This document shows, one piece after another, positions 46,212 to 55,055 of a stretch of DNA of 64,000 bases. Every line of letters starts with the position of its first letter. Positions within the stretch are counted from its first letter, which is position 1. The stretch is from Vibrio salinus (GTDB lineage Bacteria > Pseudomonadota > Gammaproteobacteria > Enterobacterales > Vibrionaceae), in the NCBI RefSeq assembly GCF_021272385.1, contig NZ_JAJSDZ010000010.1, forward strand, positions 310,001 to 374,000. Reading direction: 5' to 3'. Both the position numbers and the translations under genes were made by a program. Below the pieces are notes generated by a model. That model worked only from the letters and a program-made list of their open reading frames with translations, did no database searches and was not told where the DNA came from.

Positions 46212-47672
46212 TTAACAGGCCGCCAAGGCTTTGCGCATACCAAGATGGCAGATTGACTCAACATGCTGAGCCACGGTTGCCGCCAGTTCAGGGATCGCCG
46301 TCAGATCCTGACCCCAATGCGCTTTATTACTTAATACGTCAGAAACCAATTCGTGGTGATTCATTTCTCCGAGTGCCACTTTTTCCCAGGCTTGCGCGTA
46401 AAAATCCAGCCAAACCTGATCGTCGGCCAAAGGATAGGATTCTTCACCGCGTTGCCCACGGTAGAATGCAATTAACGCAGCCAAAGCAAAGCTCAGGTAA
46501 CGCGGCGGTTTTCCTTCGGTGTCACAATATGACAGAAGCTGAGGCAGGATACGGGTTTTAAATTTGGTCATGCTGTTCAGCGCAATCGATAGCAGCATAT
46601 GCCGGATATACGGGTTTTTGAAGCGGTATTCCACATCTCGGGCGAAAGCCATTAACTCGTCTTCAGGCAGTGATAACGTTGGGATGATTTCGCCAAACAT
46701 CACTTCTTTCAGGTACGCTGAAATTTGTTCATCCTGCATACTTTCGCCGACGGAATCGATGCCTGCCAGAAACGCAACCGGAACCAGCGCGGTGTGAGCA
46801 CCGTTAAGAATGGCCACTTTCCGTTCTTTATAAGGCTTAATATCGTCCACAATTTTGATGTTTAACGCCTTATCGTCGCTGAGCTGATCAAGACACAGTT
46901 CTTGTTTCAGCCATTGTGGGCCCTGAATGACAAAAAGATAAAAATTTTCGGCAGTCACAATGAAGGTATCGTGATAGTTGAATCCGGCTTCAAGTTGTTC
47001 TGCTTCGTCTTTCGGATAACCGGTTACGATGCGGTCAACCAGTGTTGAGCAGAATGTGTTGGCCGTTTCAACCCACTGACGGAATTCAGCCGGCAGGCTC
47101 CAGATATCGATGTATTGCAGCACGATTTTTTTCAGAGCGTCGCCATTGTAGTCGATCAGTTCACAGGGGATGATGACCCAGCCTTTATCTGACGCACCGC
47201 TAAAGTGATTAAAACGCTCCCAGAGCATTCGGGTCAGTTTTGCCGGATAGCTGCTCGGTGGCATGTCGTCGATTTTGTCGCCTTCTGCATAGGCAATACC
47301 GGCTTCCGTTGTGTTGGAAAACACAAAGCGGGTATCCGGGTTTTTCGCCAGTTCCAGGACTTTGTCAAATTCACGCACTGCCGAAATTTCTTCGTTCACG
47401 GAACGGATAATCCGGGACTGAGAGACGGCTTCGCCAGACTGGTCTAAACCGCGAATGACGGTGGTGTAAAGGCCTTGCTGAGTATTTAAACTCGGCGGAA
47501 AGTCAGCACTTATCGGGCGGATAACACTCACGCCGGCATTAAAATCCGTGTGTTCATTGAGCTGGTCAATCTGCCAGTCAAGAAACGCGCGCAAAAAGTT
47601 TCCTTCGCCAAACTGAATGATGGAGGTTGGGTAAGAAGGACCTGCATATGTATCACGATTTAATTGTTTCAT
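46212..47672 (-). CDS. uxaB: Tagaturonate reductase (altronate oxidoreductase)
   Basis: UxaB reduces D-tagaturonate to D-altronate with NADH. The start at 47672 ([20 protein letters not shown]) matches the E. coli N-terminus and follows AGGT; a longer frame from 47723 is unlikely. It has 486 residues with the NAD-binding [19 protein letters not shown] and the mannitol dehydrogenase-type [20 protein letters not shown] near 281-300. It lies between uxaC and uxaA. Confidence 0.95.
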   Translation of the reverse strand: MKQLNRDTYAGPSYPTSIIQFGEGNFLRAFLDWQIDQLNEHTDFNAGVSVIRPISADFPPSLNTQQGLYTTVIRGLDQSGEAVSQSRIIRSVNEEISAVREFDKVLELAKNPDTRFVFSNTTEAGIAYAEGDKIDDMPPSSYPAKLTRMLWERFNHFSGASDKGWVIIPCELIDYNGDALKKIVLQYIDIWSLPAEFRQWVETANTFCSTLVDRIVTGYPKDEAEQLEAGFNYHDTFIVTAENFYLFVIQGPQWLKQELCLDQLSDDKALNIKIVDDIKPYKERKVAILNGAHTALVPVAFLAGIDSVGESMQDEQISAYLKEVMFGEIIPTLSLPEDELMAFARDVEYRFKNPYIRHMLLSIALNSMTKFKTRILPQLLSYCDTEGKPPRYLSFALAALIAFYRGQRGEESYPLADDQVWLDFYAQAWEKVALGEMNHHELVSDVLSNKAHWGQDLTAIPELAATVAQHVESICHLGMRKALAAC

Positions 47673-47748
47673 TATGTATTTACCTATGTCACGTTCTGAT
47701 AGCTGGTGAATCATCGGCCTCACCAGCTATAACGAAGTTGTTCGGATC

Positions 47749-49164
47749 TTATTTTTTTGTGGTAATGCCGAAATAGTGTTTAGCATTGTGGTAGCAGATG
47801 TCAGACACGATACGGCTCATCAGATTAAAGTCTGACGGTGCTTCACCGCTATCCACCCAATGACCAATCATCTGGCAGAGTATCCGGCGGAAATATTCAT
47901 GCCGTGTGTAGGACAGGAAGCTACGACTGTCGGTCAGCATGCCAACAAAGCGGCTGAGCAGTCCGAGCTGAGCAAGCTGAGTCATCTGCCGCTCCATGCC
48001 GTCTTTCTGGTCGTTAAACCACCACCCGGACCCGAACTGAATCTTGCCCTGAATCTCACCGCCCTGGAAGTTACCGCACATGGTGGCCAATACTTCGTTG
48101 TCCCGGGGGTTCAGGCAGTACAAAATGGTTTTAGGCAGCGCGTCTTCACGATCCAATGCATTGAGAAGGCGGGAGAGAGGCAGCGCAACCAACCCGTCAT
48201 TAATCGAGTCAAAGCCGGTGTCCGGACCCAGTAAATTGAACATGCGTTCGTTGTTATTACGCATTGCTCCGATATGGTATTGCTGAACCCAGCCACGTTT
48301 GGCGTACTCTTTGCCCAGATAGACCAGCACCGCTGTTTTAAACTGAGCGGCTTCCAGCTCCGATACTTCCTGACCATCGAGACGTTTAGCGAGAATGGCA
48401 TCAAGCTGGTCTCCGGTGGCTTCTTCGTAGCAAACGGTGTCCAGAGCATGGTCGCTGATGCAGCAGCCGTGGTCAGCAAAGTACTGCAGGCGTTTATCCA
48501 GTGCTGAGCACAGGTCTGAGAAGGTGCGAATGTCAATATCTGCCACTTTGGACAGAGACGTCATGTAGTCAGAGAAGGTGTCGAGATGGATATTAAACGC
48601 TTTGTCCGGGCGCCAGCTCGGCAGCATCTGAATCGGAAAATCGGGGTCAGAGGCCACACATTGATGAGCACTCAAATCGTCAATGGGGTCATCGGTTGTA
48701 CCGACCATTTCTACCCGCATTTTTTGCATGATGGATCGGGCGCTGAATTCCGGGCTGGCCAACATCTCGTTGCATTTACCCCATACCTGATCGGCGGTCT
48801 GCTTGTTCAACACCAAATCGGTTATACCAAATGGTCTGCGCAGTTCAAGGTGAGTCCAGTGGTAAATCGGGTTTCCGATGGTCTGCGGAACGGTTTTCGC
48901 AAACGCTAAAAATTTTTCCTGATCGGAGGCATCGCCGGTACAAAAGCGCTCAGCGACACCATTACTCCGCATGGCCCGCCATTTATAGTGATCACCACGT
49001 AGCCAGATGTCCGTTAGATTCTTAAAGCGATAATCTTCGGCAACCTGCTCTGGCGGTAGGTGGCAGTGATAATCAATGATGGGAAGGTCAGCTGCGACGT
49101 CATGATACAAACGACGACCAAATTCACTATGTAATAAAAAGTCTTCTGAAAGAAAGGTTGTCAT
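47749..49164 (-). CDS. uxaC: Glucuronate isomerase (uronate isomerase)
   Basis: UxaC interconverts D-glucuronate and D-fructuronate, or D-galacturonate and D-tagaturonate. The start at 49164 ([20 protein letters not shown]) matches E. coli UxaC; ATG 49185 has a better GGAG site but would add seven residues. It has 471 residues. The amidohydrolase-fold metal motif DYHCHL is near 31-36, and [15 protein letters not shown] [19 protein letters not shown] follows. It is first in the uxaCBA operon. Confidence 0.95.
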   Translation of the reverse strand: MTTFLSEDFLLHSEFGRRLYHDVAADLPIIDYHCHLPPEQVAEDYRFKNLTDIWLRGDHYKWRAMRSNGVAERFCTGDASDQEKFLAFAKTVPQTIGNPIYHWTHLELRRPFGITDLVLNKQTADQVWGKCNEMLASPEFSARSIMQKMRVEMVGTTDDPIDDLSAHQCVASDPDFPIQMLPSWRPDKAFNIHLDTFSDYMTSLSKVADIDIRTFSDLCSALDKRLQYFADHGCCISDHALDTVCYEEATGDQLDAILAKRLDGQEVSELEAAQFKTAVLVYLGKEYAKRGWVQQYHIGAMRNNNERMFNLLGPDTGFDSINDGLVALPLSRLLNALDREDALPKTILYCLNPRDNEVLATMCGNFQGGEIQGKIQFGSGWWFNDQKDGMERQMTQLAQLGLLSRFVGMLTDSRSFLSYTRHEYFRRILCQMIGHWVDSGEAPSDFNLMSRIVSDICYHNAKHYFGITTKK

Positions 49165-49183
49165 ATTATTGCCACTATTTGTC

Positions 49184-49194
49184 ATACCAATTAT
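49184..49194. promoter_or_regulatory. Candidate ExuR/UxuR operator upstream of uxaC
   Basis: ATACCAATTAT, 20-30 bases before the uxaC start, pairs with the site at 44352. A further inverted ACCAATGTGGT is at 49412-49422 nearer the TRAP genes. Confidence 0.4.
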
Positions 49195-49257
49195 TCTCCA
49201 AATATACACCATAAATGGGGTTATTCAAGTCACTTACATCCCAAACTAGGTAGGATA

Positions 49258-49273
49258 AGTGATCTAAGTCGCA
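49258..49273. promoter_or_regulatory. Possible CRP site between uxaC and the TRAP operon
   Basis: AGTGATCTAAGTCGCA matches TGTGA-N6-TCACA at eight of ten positions and lies in the 340-base divergent gap. The rest of the gap is AT-rich with no gene. Confidence 0.35.
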
Positions 49274-49506
49274 TTAAACCCCAGTTATCGTTATAGATTT
49301 GTTATACAGATCTAAATTTTAGTAATTGTTATACAAAAAGTAGTGTTTCTTTGAGCGAGGTACGGTTTTTAAAAAAACCGACATGTATTATATCTCAAAC
49401 GTATTAGTTACACCAATGTGGTTCTTAATTAACCCCAAAAGCATGAAATGAAACCGAGTGCTTAGGAACAGCTAAAATGAAATATAAGTAAGTGAGCAAG
49501 AGTAAA

Positions 49507-50025
49507 ATGAACATAAATTCAATTAACCAGTACATAGATAGAGTGTTGCGCATACTGCTCACCTTATTTATGGCAGCCATGATAATCGCCGTTGTGTGGC
49601 AGGTTTTTACCCGGTTCGTATTGAACGACCCTGCCAACTTTACCGATGAATTATCGCGTTATCTGCTGATTTGGATTGGTGTGTTAGGGGGGGCTTACAC
49701 CTTCTCAATTAAACGCCATCTGGCACTGGAGCTTTTATCATCAAGATACGGTGAAAAAGGCAGTCAGGTTCTGTCAATTATCACGAATACCATTGTGGTT
49801 GCCCTTTCTTCGGTGGCATTTATTTATGGCGGCTATTTATTGGTCGAAACCACCGTTGCTAACGGTCAGATTTCCCCGGGAATTGCAATTGCAGGTAAGC
49901 ATTTACTGATTGGTTATGTTTATCTCGTCGTGCCTATCGCTGGTGTCCTCATCAGTTATTTTGGGACTCTCGATATTTTAAAGGCGATTTACCAGTTAAT
50001 GAGTCGCAACGCACACCGCGCGTAG
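49507..50025 (+). CDS. TRAP transporter small permease (DctQ type)
   Basis: The 172-residue protein has four membrane helices and the DctQ-family core (VVWQVFTRFVLNDPANFTDELSRYLLIWIGVLGGAY). A GTG at 49492 is an alternative start. It is the small membrane subunit of a sodium-driven, binding-protein-dependent importer. It is first in an operon divergent from uxaCBA, so a hexuronate substrate is likely. Confidence 0.9.
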   Translation: MNINSINQYIDRVLRILLTLFMAAMIIAVVWQVFTRFVLNDPANFTDELSRYLLIWIGVLGGAYTFSIKRHLALELLSSRYGEKGSQVLSIITNTIVVALSSVAFIYGGYLLVETTVANGQISPGIAIAGKHLLIGYVYLVVPIAGVLISYFGTLDILKAIYQLMSRNAHRA

Positions 50026-50049
50026 AGCATTGCAGTAGGAATAAACACT

Positions 50050-51405
50050 ATGACGTTAACAGATTTGTTATTCTCACAAGATTTTTTAATGAATGCGCCG
50101 GATCTCTTCTATGATGTGTTTCCGGTTGTGATTCTGTTCGGTACTCTGGCTGTTATGCTGGTACTGGGTGTTCCCATTGCGTTTTCGATTGGGCTCGCCG
50201 CATTTTTAACGGTTTTCGTCGACTTTCCGATCGATAAAACCTCCATTCTTATCTCACAAAAGCTGGCCAATGGGCTGAATAACTTCGGCTTGTTAGCTCT
50301 CCCGTTCTTTATTGTGGCCGGTAACCTCATGAACCGGGGTGGGTTGGCAAACCGGCTGATCAATTTCGCAATGCTGTTTGGTGGCCGTCTTCCCGGCGCG
50401 TTGTCACACGTCAATGTCATTGCAAACATGATGTTCGGTGCACTCTCCGGTTCGGCAACGGCTTCAGCGGCGGCGGTGGGTGGCATTATGCGTCCATTGC
50501 AGGAAAAACATAAGTACCCGGCAGACTTTTCGACGGCTGTGAACGTTTCGTCCTGCCCGGCCGGACTGCTGATTCCGCCATCCAATATTTTGATTCTGTA
50601 TGCACTGGTCAGCAGTACCTCTGTTCAGTACCTGTTTATTGCAGGCTATGTTCCGGGCATCCTAATGGGGCTGGGCATCATGCTGGGTATCTTTTTGCTC
50701 GGTTCAAAAAATAATATCCCTAAAGAAAAATACGAGTTTACTGAAAAAGCCAGTAAAGTCATTTTAGATGCGTTGCCAAGTCTGGGGTTGGTTGTCATCA
50801 TCATGGGGGGAATTCTGGCCGGGATCTTCACAGCAACAGAAGCGTCTGCCATTGCGGTGGTATACAGTCTGGCTCTGGGATTCATCTATAAAGAGCTGAA
50901 AACCAAAGATCTGTTCCCGCTACTGGTTGACAGTGTGGTGACAACGTCCATCGTTCTGCTGATGGTGGCAACGTCCTCCGCGATGTCATGGTCGATGGCG
51001 AATGCCGATATTCCTACCTTCATCTCGGACTTTATTTTAGAAGCCTCCAGCAACCCGCTGATGATTGTTCTTCTGATGAATATTATCCTGCTTATCATCG
51101 GAACATTCATGGACATGACTCCGGCCGTCCTGATCTTTACGCCGATCTTCTTACCGATTGCGACGCAAATCGGCATTGATCCTATTCACTTTGGTATCAT
51201 CATGGTGTTCAACCTGTGTATTGGTATTTGTACACCACCTGTTGGTACTGCCTTGTTCGTTGGCTGCAGTGTCTACGAAACAAAACTCGGACAAGTGGTC
51301 CCTAAATTGGTTCCGCTGTTCATCATCATGGTCGCCACACTGGCACTTGTGACTTTAATCCCTTCCTTATCACTATGGCTACCTCATCTGGCTGGCTATA
51401 AATAA
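50050..51405 (+). CDS. TRAP transporter large permease (DctM type)
   Basis: The 451-residue protein has about 12 membrane helices and the DctM core with GALSGSATASAAAVGGIMRP and GTFMDMTPAVLIFTPIFLPI. It forms the transport channel with the DctQ partner 24 bases upstream. Confidence 0.93.
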   Translation: MTLTDLLFSQDFLMNAPDLFYDVFPVVILFGTLAVMLVLGVPIAFSIGLAAFLTVFVDFPIDKTSILISQKLANGLNNFGLLALPFFIVAGNLMNRGGLANRLINFAMLFGGRLPGALSHVNVIANMMFGALSGSATASAAAVGGIMRPLQEKHKYPADFSTAVNVSSCPAGLLIPPSNILILYALVSSTSVQYLFIAGYVPGILMGLGIMLGIFLLGSKNNIPKEKYEFTEKASKVILDALPSLGLVVIIMGGILAGIFTATEASAIAVVYSLALGFIYKELKTKDLFPLLVDSVVTTSIVLLMVATSSAMSWSMANADIPTFISDFILEASSNPLMIVLLMNIILLIIGTFMDMTPAVLIFTPIFLPIATQIGIDPIHFGIIMVFNLCIGICTPPVGTALFVGCSVYETKLGQVVPKLVPLFIIMVATLALVTLIPSLSLWLPHLAGYK

Positions 51406-51423
51406 CTTACATAGGAACGTGAA

Positions 51424-52392
51424 ATGAAAACGCTAAACAAACTACTACTTGCATGCACGGTCTCTGGCTTAATTGGTGGAGGCAATGTCTACGCAGCAAC
51501 ATTAAAACTTTCACACGCGCTGCCGACAGAGCATCCGGTTCACCAGTCGCTGGAATGGTTTGCCAAACATGTGAAGAAAGAAGCGAAAATCCGGGTCAAA
51601 GTCTATCCTAACGGAACCTTAGGCAATGAGTCTGAAGGATTGCAAATGGTACAAAATGGCACCATCGCATTTACGAAAGCAAGTGCCGCGACCCTGAATA
51701 CCTTTTCTCCGGACTACAAACTGTTGTCGCTGCCTTACCTTTACAAGAACAGAGCGCAATATGAGGCAGTCCTGAACGGGCCTATCGGTAAGCAAATTCT
51801 GGCTTCTTCCCGGAAAGCGGGCTTCATTGGTCTGGCGTTCCTTGATGCCGGATCACGGAGTTTCTACACCAGCAAACCCATTAAAACACCGGCGGATCTG
51901 AAAGGCATGAAGATCCGGGTACAAAACTCGGCCTTATCCATCGATACCATCAAAGCGTTGGGTGGTACACCGGTGCCTCTGCCTTATGGCGAACTTTACT
52001 CTGCGATGCAGCAGGGGGTTGTGGATGGTGCAGAAAACAACATTCCATCTTATTACTCTTCACGCCATTATGAAGTGAAAAAAGTCTACTCAAGAGACCA
52101 CCACACGATGGTACCGGATGTGCTTGTCGTCTCGACTTCGGTTTGGGACTCTCTGACGGCGGCCCAGCGTGATGCGATCCAAAAAGTCGCTCAGGAAACC
52201 GTGAAAGTACAGGAAAAAAATTGGAAGAAATACGTCGAAAAAGCGACTCAGGATCTGAAAAAACATGATGTTACGTTTGTCGACAGTGACATTAGCAAGT
52301 TCCAGGACGCGGTTAAGCCGGTGTATGACAAATTTCGTGCTGACAATCCAACACTGGTTCCATTACTCGATCAAATTCAGTCAACCAAGTAG
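51424..52392 (+). CDS. TRAP transporter substrate-binding protein (DctP type)
   Basis: The 322-residue protein has a signal peptide (MKTLNKLLLACTVSGLIGGG, cleavage near AYAA) and the DctP fold. It includes LSHALPTEHPVHQSLEWFAK, MKIRVQNSALSIDTIKALGG (the substrate-carboxylate Arg region) and QGVVDGAENNI. It captures an acid in the periplasm. The Uxa neighbours make a hexuronate the best guess. Confidence 0.92.
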   Translation: MKTLNKLLLACTVSGLIGGGNVYAATLKLSHALPTEHPVHQSLEWFAKHVKKEAKIRVKVYPNGTLGNESEGLQMVQNGTIAFTKASAATLNTFSPDYKLLSLPYLYKNRAQYEAVLNGPIGKQILASSRKAGFIGLAFLDAGSRSFYTSKPIKTPADLKGMKIRVQNSALSIDTIKALGGTPVPLPYGELYSAMQQGVVDGAENNIPSYYSSRHYEVKKVYSRDHHTMVPDVLVVSTSVWDSLTAAQRDAIQKVAQETVKVQEKNWKKYVEKATQDLKKHDVTFVDSDISKFQDAVKPVYDKFRADNPTLVPLLDQIQSTK

Positions 52393-52413
52393 TCTCCGGT
52401 ATACCGGACTTTC

Positions 52414-52448
52414 AATCTGGAAACGGGCATCTGTTTCCAGATTTTTTT
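52414..52448 (+). terminator. Rho-independent terminator of the TRAP operon
   Basis: Stem AATCTGGAAAC/GTTTCCAGATT with an eight-base loop is followed by TTTTT. Confidence 0.85.
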
Positions 52449-52742
52449 GCTTTCAAAACGCCTTTGCTGTCTTGTTCCGAGCAGCACGCCCGATTTCCCT
52501 TTTACCCGCTTTCTTTACCCACAATGCAACCTGTTTATTAAGTGTACGTAATCTTATCATGATTGTTATGCTTAATTGGAAATAAATTTCATAATAAATC
52601 ACCAGTAAAATACTATATAACAATATTATTAATTATTTTTAGATTTAATTTTGGTTAAAAATTTGTTTAGGTCGAGGCGTGTTTTTTGTGTGTAAATGGT
52701 TTCATTAGTAATAAAAATGTTAAACCATAAAGGGATACACAC
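52449..52742. other. Gap between the TRAP operon and the integron
   Basis: AT-rich sequence with no supported gene. An inverted repeat AATGGTTT/AAACCAT lies near 52696-52731, just before the small ORF at 52743. This stretch probably marks the outer edge of the cassette array. Confidence 0.3.
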
Positions 52743-52877
52743 ATGTTGCGATCGAGACAAGCCAAAACGCTCAGCGAGAATGAATTCAAAATAGACTGGA
52801 ATAAACAACGAATTGCTCTTCTTCAGTTATACATAAAACTAATTAATATTAAAAAACCAAATTCTGAGCTGTGCTAG
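52743..52877 (+). CDS. Short ORF, possible 5' remnant of a tyrosine recombinase
   Basis: An AAGGGA site precedes MLRSRQAKTLSENEFK, which recalls the N-terminus of some phage-type integrases. After about 16 residues the similarity stops, and the 44-residue frame ends within the opposite-strand cassette pseudogene. It may be a truncated integrase at the edge of the array. Weak evidence only. Confidence 0.3.
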   Translation: MLRSRQAKTLSENEFKIDWNKQRIALLQLYIKLINIKKPNSELC

Positions 52878-53277
52878 TGAATCCATGGTTTCATGGATAA
52901 CGGATTCTATTTCCCTCCACCGCTCGTGTCCGGTGCGAGTAAACAGAAGTTGTACGGAGCCAAAAGAAGCATGAGAATTCATTGGATTTCTTTTGTTAGA
53001 ATTAGTATTTGGAGAGCAATTGGATAAAAATAGGATTTCTAAAGGCTTAAGATACCCCCTAAGCTCATTCAAGGACGTTTCATACCCATTATTGAATCTC
53101 TAATCGCATTTCAGTTATTTTGTCGCTCCATACGCTTCTTATTGCAATATCGATATTCGATGACAGAAAAAATGGTGCAATTGAACCAATTGCACCAAGA
53201 GCAACTACGAATGCACTTAACGGATCTGGATCTGTTAGTTCATTATCTTCTATGTGGTTATTGTTCTTTGTCATCAT
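52861..53277 (-). pseudogene. Frameshifted integron cassette gene (small membrane-anchored protein)
   Basis: The first part (53089-53277, MMTKNNNHIEDNELTDPDPL followed by a hydrophobic FVVALGAIGSIAPFFL) stops at 53089. In another frame the sequence continues without a break as NGYETSLNELRGYLKPLEIL, then a C-terminal block SFGSVQLLFTRTGHERWREI. A single indel near 53098 would join them into one protein of about 137 residues. It is the outermost cassette of the array as seen here. Function unknown; the two halves together recall other integron cassette proteins. Confidence 0.6.
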
Positions 53278-53293
53278 TATCCCTTTCAATAGC

Positions 53294-53312
53294 CCTAACG
53301 CCCAGTTATGCG
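53294..53312 (-). repeat. Shortened attC-like site
   Basis: CCTAACGCCCAGTTATGCG holds an outer core (TAACGCC) and an opposing TTATGCG with no hairpin body. It lies just after the NIPSNAP cassette gene. It resembles the short site at 54289-54307 and looks like an attC that lost its middle. Confidence 0.5.
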
Positions 53313-53320
53313 TAGCTTCT

Positions 53321-53626
53321 TTAACCGAGCACAGGTCTAAAAAAGCTGCGCTCATAGCTGATAATGCAGTCCACTTTATCGGCAAACTCGAAAGCTTTAA
53401 TACATTCAGGGTCATTTTGAGACTTAGTACGATAGTCTTCATAAGCTGACAAACTTTCAAACGTAAAAAGAGCCAAAGCTACATTGTTTGCGCCTTCAGA
53501 TGGCAGAAAGTAGCCATTATGTTGACCACCAAACTTCTCAACAAGTGGAATCCACATTTTGGCGTATTCTTCGAACTCATTGACCTTCTTTGGGTCAATT
53601 ACATACCTGACGTAACAAGTAATCAT
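53321..53626 (-). CDS. NIPSNAP-family protein in an integron cassette
   Basis: The start at 53626 has GGAG nine bases upstream; 53632 is an alternative. The 101-residue protein has the NIPSNAP pattern (ITCYVRYVIDPKKVNEFEEY, LVEKFGGQHNGYF, LFTFESLSAYEDYR). These are small ferredoxin-like dimeric-barrel proteins, often of unknown substrate. No signal peptide. It is a gene cassette with a short attC-like site downstream and a VCR-like attC upstream. Confidence 0.85.
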   Translation of the reverse strand: MITCYVRYVIDPKKVNEFEEYAKMWIPLVEKFGGQHNGYFLPSEGANNVALALFTFESLSAYEDYRTKSQNDPECIKAFEFADKVDCIISYERSFFRPVLG

Positions 53627-53667
53627 AAACATTAACTCCTTCTAATTGCTTGATTTTGTGGGCTACG

Positions 53668-53786
53668 CATAACGCCAAAGCACATGCGCCCGATTACGCA
53701 GATGCTAAATTAACCACCATAAACACCGCAGCCGATTGATACCAAAACCGCCTAAGAATCGGGTCACATGCTGCTGCTTGTTATGG
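53668..53786 (-). repeat. VCR-like attC site
   Basis: The site opens with CATAACGCC and closes with TTGTTATGG. The stem pairs AGCACATGCGCCCGATT (53678-53694) with AATCGGGTCACATGCTGCT near the other end. Length 119 bases, as for Vibrio VCR-type sites. It is closely similar to 54601-54720. A second TTGTTATATGG half-end at 53942-53952 lies before the next gene stop, so the stretch 53787-53968 may hold a degenerate second attC or an ORF-less cassette. Confidence 0.8.
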
Positions 53787-53968
53787 CAAAACTTGATCGC
53801 AGTACTACCTAATTAACGATTAACTTACTGCTACAAAACAACAAATCACTTACTAACAAAATCTGAAATCCCCGGACAGTGAACCGCTCTTTGCCAATGG
53901 GAAACACCCGAAGCTTTTGCCAGTCCGACAGCAGCTGCTTGTTATATGGAGTTTAAATCAGCCCCCCG

Positions 53969-54274
53969 TTAGAACAGCATCCAGCTAATCGAACTAACTA
54001 AGCCAAAGCAGAGTACAAAACCGATTATGTGGATATACCTTTGCTCTGTTGGGCCCTTATTTTGGTAATTAGGATAAAAATTATCCAAAGCAAAGCTGTT
54101 GAGAAAACCAGCTACAGACATTGTGCCGATCCAAACTAATAGTCTGGAACCTGGGCTGTATGACTCAAACACCTGATCCATAGCTCTTCCAGTATCAAAT
54201 GCTTCATATATCCACATACCCCCGAAAACGGCGGTCGGCATCAATAAAAAAAAGATCGGAGTTTTGATTTTCAT
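53969..54274 (-). CDS. Small membrane protein in an integron cassette
   Basis: The start at 54274 follows a GGGGGAAG site. The 101-residue protein has an N-terminal membrane segment (IFFLLMPTAVFGGMWIY), a second (LLVWIGTMSVAGFLNSFAL) and a third near the C-terminus (IIGFVLCFGLVSSISWMLF). No family recognised. The cassette lies between a full VCR-like attC and a shortened site. Confidence 0.7.
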   Translation of the reverse strand: MKIKTPIFFLLMPTAVFGGMWIYEAFDTGRAMDQVFESYSPGSRLLVWIGTMSVAGFLNSFALDNFYPNYQNKGPTEQRYIHIIGFVLCFGLVSSISWMLF

Positions 54275-54288
54275 TTCCACTTCCCCCA

Positions 54289-54307
54289 CATAACGCCCAA
54301 TTATGCG
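54289..54307 (-). repeat. Shortened attC-like site
   Basis: CATAACGCCCAATTATGCG pairs CATAA with TTATG around a short centre. It separates the membrane-protein cassette from the monooxygenase cassette with almost no other sequence, where a 60-120 base attC is expected. Confidence 0.5.
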
Positions 54308-54308
54308 T

Positions 54309-54584
54309 TTATTCAAAGACTTCGTAATGACGCTCAACGTTCACAGTGACCTTACCCCAACGTGAAGCTTTAACTCTTTTCTGATGTTGCTCGAACGCAA
54401 CTTTATCCGTGAATTCTTCGTAAACATCAAAACGGAGAGGGTTTTCTGGACTTTCAGTGACACTAAAGGTAACACAACCGGGTTCTTCCAGAGTGAGACG
54501 TTTATGGTGCTCCAATTCACTTTTCACCAACTCAAGATCTAGCTCTGGAACTAGAATAAAGCCTTTCAATGTTACTTTTGACAT
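54309..54584 (-). CDS. Antibiotic-biosynthesis monooxygenase (ABM) domain protein
   Basis: The start at 54584 follows GAGGAA. The 91-residue protein has the ABM/quinol monooxygenase pattern (KGFILVPELDLELVKSELEH, LEEPGCVTFSVTESPENPLR, FDVYEEFTDKVAFEQHQKRV). These single-domain dimeric barrels oxidise quinol-like compounds or have unknown roles. It is a gene cassette, probably expressed from an upstream or cassette-internal promoter. Confidence 0.85.
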   Translation of the reverse strand: MSKVTLKGFILVPELDLELVKSELEHHKRLTLEEPGCVTFSVTESPENPLRFDVYEEFTDKVAFEQHQKRVKASRWGKVTVNVERHYEVFE

Positions 54585-54600
54585 AAATTTCCTCGAAACG

Positions 54601-54720
54601 CATAACGCCGAGCACATGCGCCCGATTGCGCTAATGCTAACTTGACCACCGTAAACACCGCAGTCAATTGATACCAAAACTGCCAAGGAATCGGGTCGAA
54701 TAGTGCGTGTAGTTATGTGT
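54601..54720 (-). repeat. VCR-like attC site
   Basis: The site runs from CATAACGCC to GTAGTTATGTG (120 bases) and pairs AGCACATGCGCCCGATT with AATCGGGTCGAATAGTGC-type sequence. It is about four-fifths identical to 53668-53786 by eye. It is the attC of the 54747-54962 cassette. Confidence 0.85.
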
Positions 54721-54746
54721 GCTCCTACGGCACTATGACTTTGTCG

Positions 54747-54962
54747 CTACTTAAGTAATTTTACTTCACCAGGCCAAGCTTGATCTGCCCAATATACAAC
54801 CCATTCAATATTATTTGACAAATTAGAAAACTTTGAATTGTGCCAAGGTGACTTAGCATCCCAATTTTTAACCTCTTCAACTCGCCCCTCACTGACAAGT
54901 TGAATAGACCATTTTCTTATTGCTTCAACCTTTACCCGATCTTTCGTATTTTCGACTTTCAT
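54747..54962 (-). CDS. Hypothetical integron cassette protein (71 aa)
   Basis: The start at 54962 (MKVENTKDRVKVEAIRKWSI) lies 24 bases from the cassette core. There is no good ribosome binding site. The protein is soluble, Trp-rich (SPWHNSKF, WVVYWADQAWPGEVKLL) and of no family I recognise. The insertion sequence sits directly upstream of it and separates it from the first cassette and the attI promoter region. Confidence 0.6.
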   Translation of the reverse strand: MKVENTKDRVKVEAIRKWSIQLVSEGRVEEVKNWDAKSPWHNSKFSNLSNNIEWVVYWADQAWPGEVKLLK

Positions 54963-55055
54963 TATGATATTCCATAAACACATAACGAATGACATGGATT
55001 CCCCCTCCCGAGGATCTACCACACTTAGGTGGTAATTATTAACACTGGAGGCACC

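Noticed and set aside
53278..53460. N-terminal extension of the distal cassette gene across the neighbouring cassette
   Set aside because: It would read through an attC-like site and the opposite reading of the NIPSNAP gene; the GGGATA-ATG at 53277 is a better start.
53668..54720. CRISPR array from the repeated 120-base units
   Set aside because: Units have an imperfect inverted-repeat structure, follow gene ends and start with the integron core, so they are attC sites.
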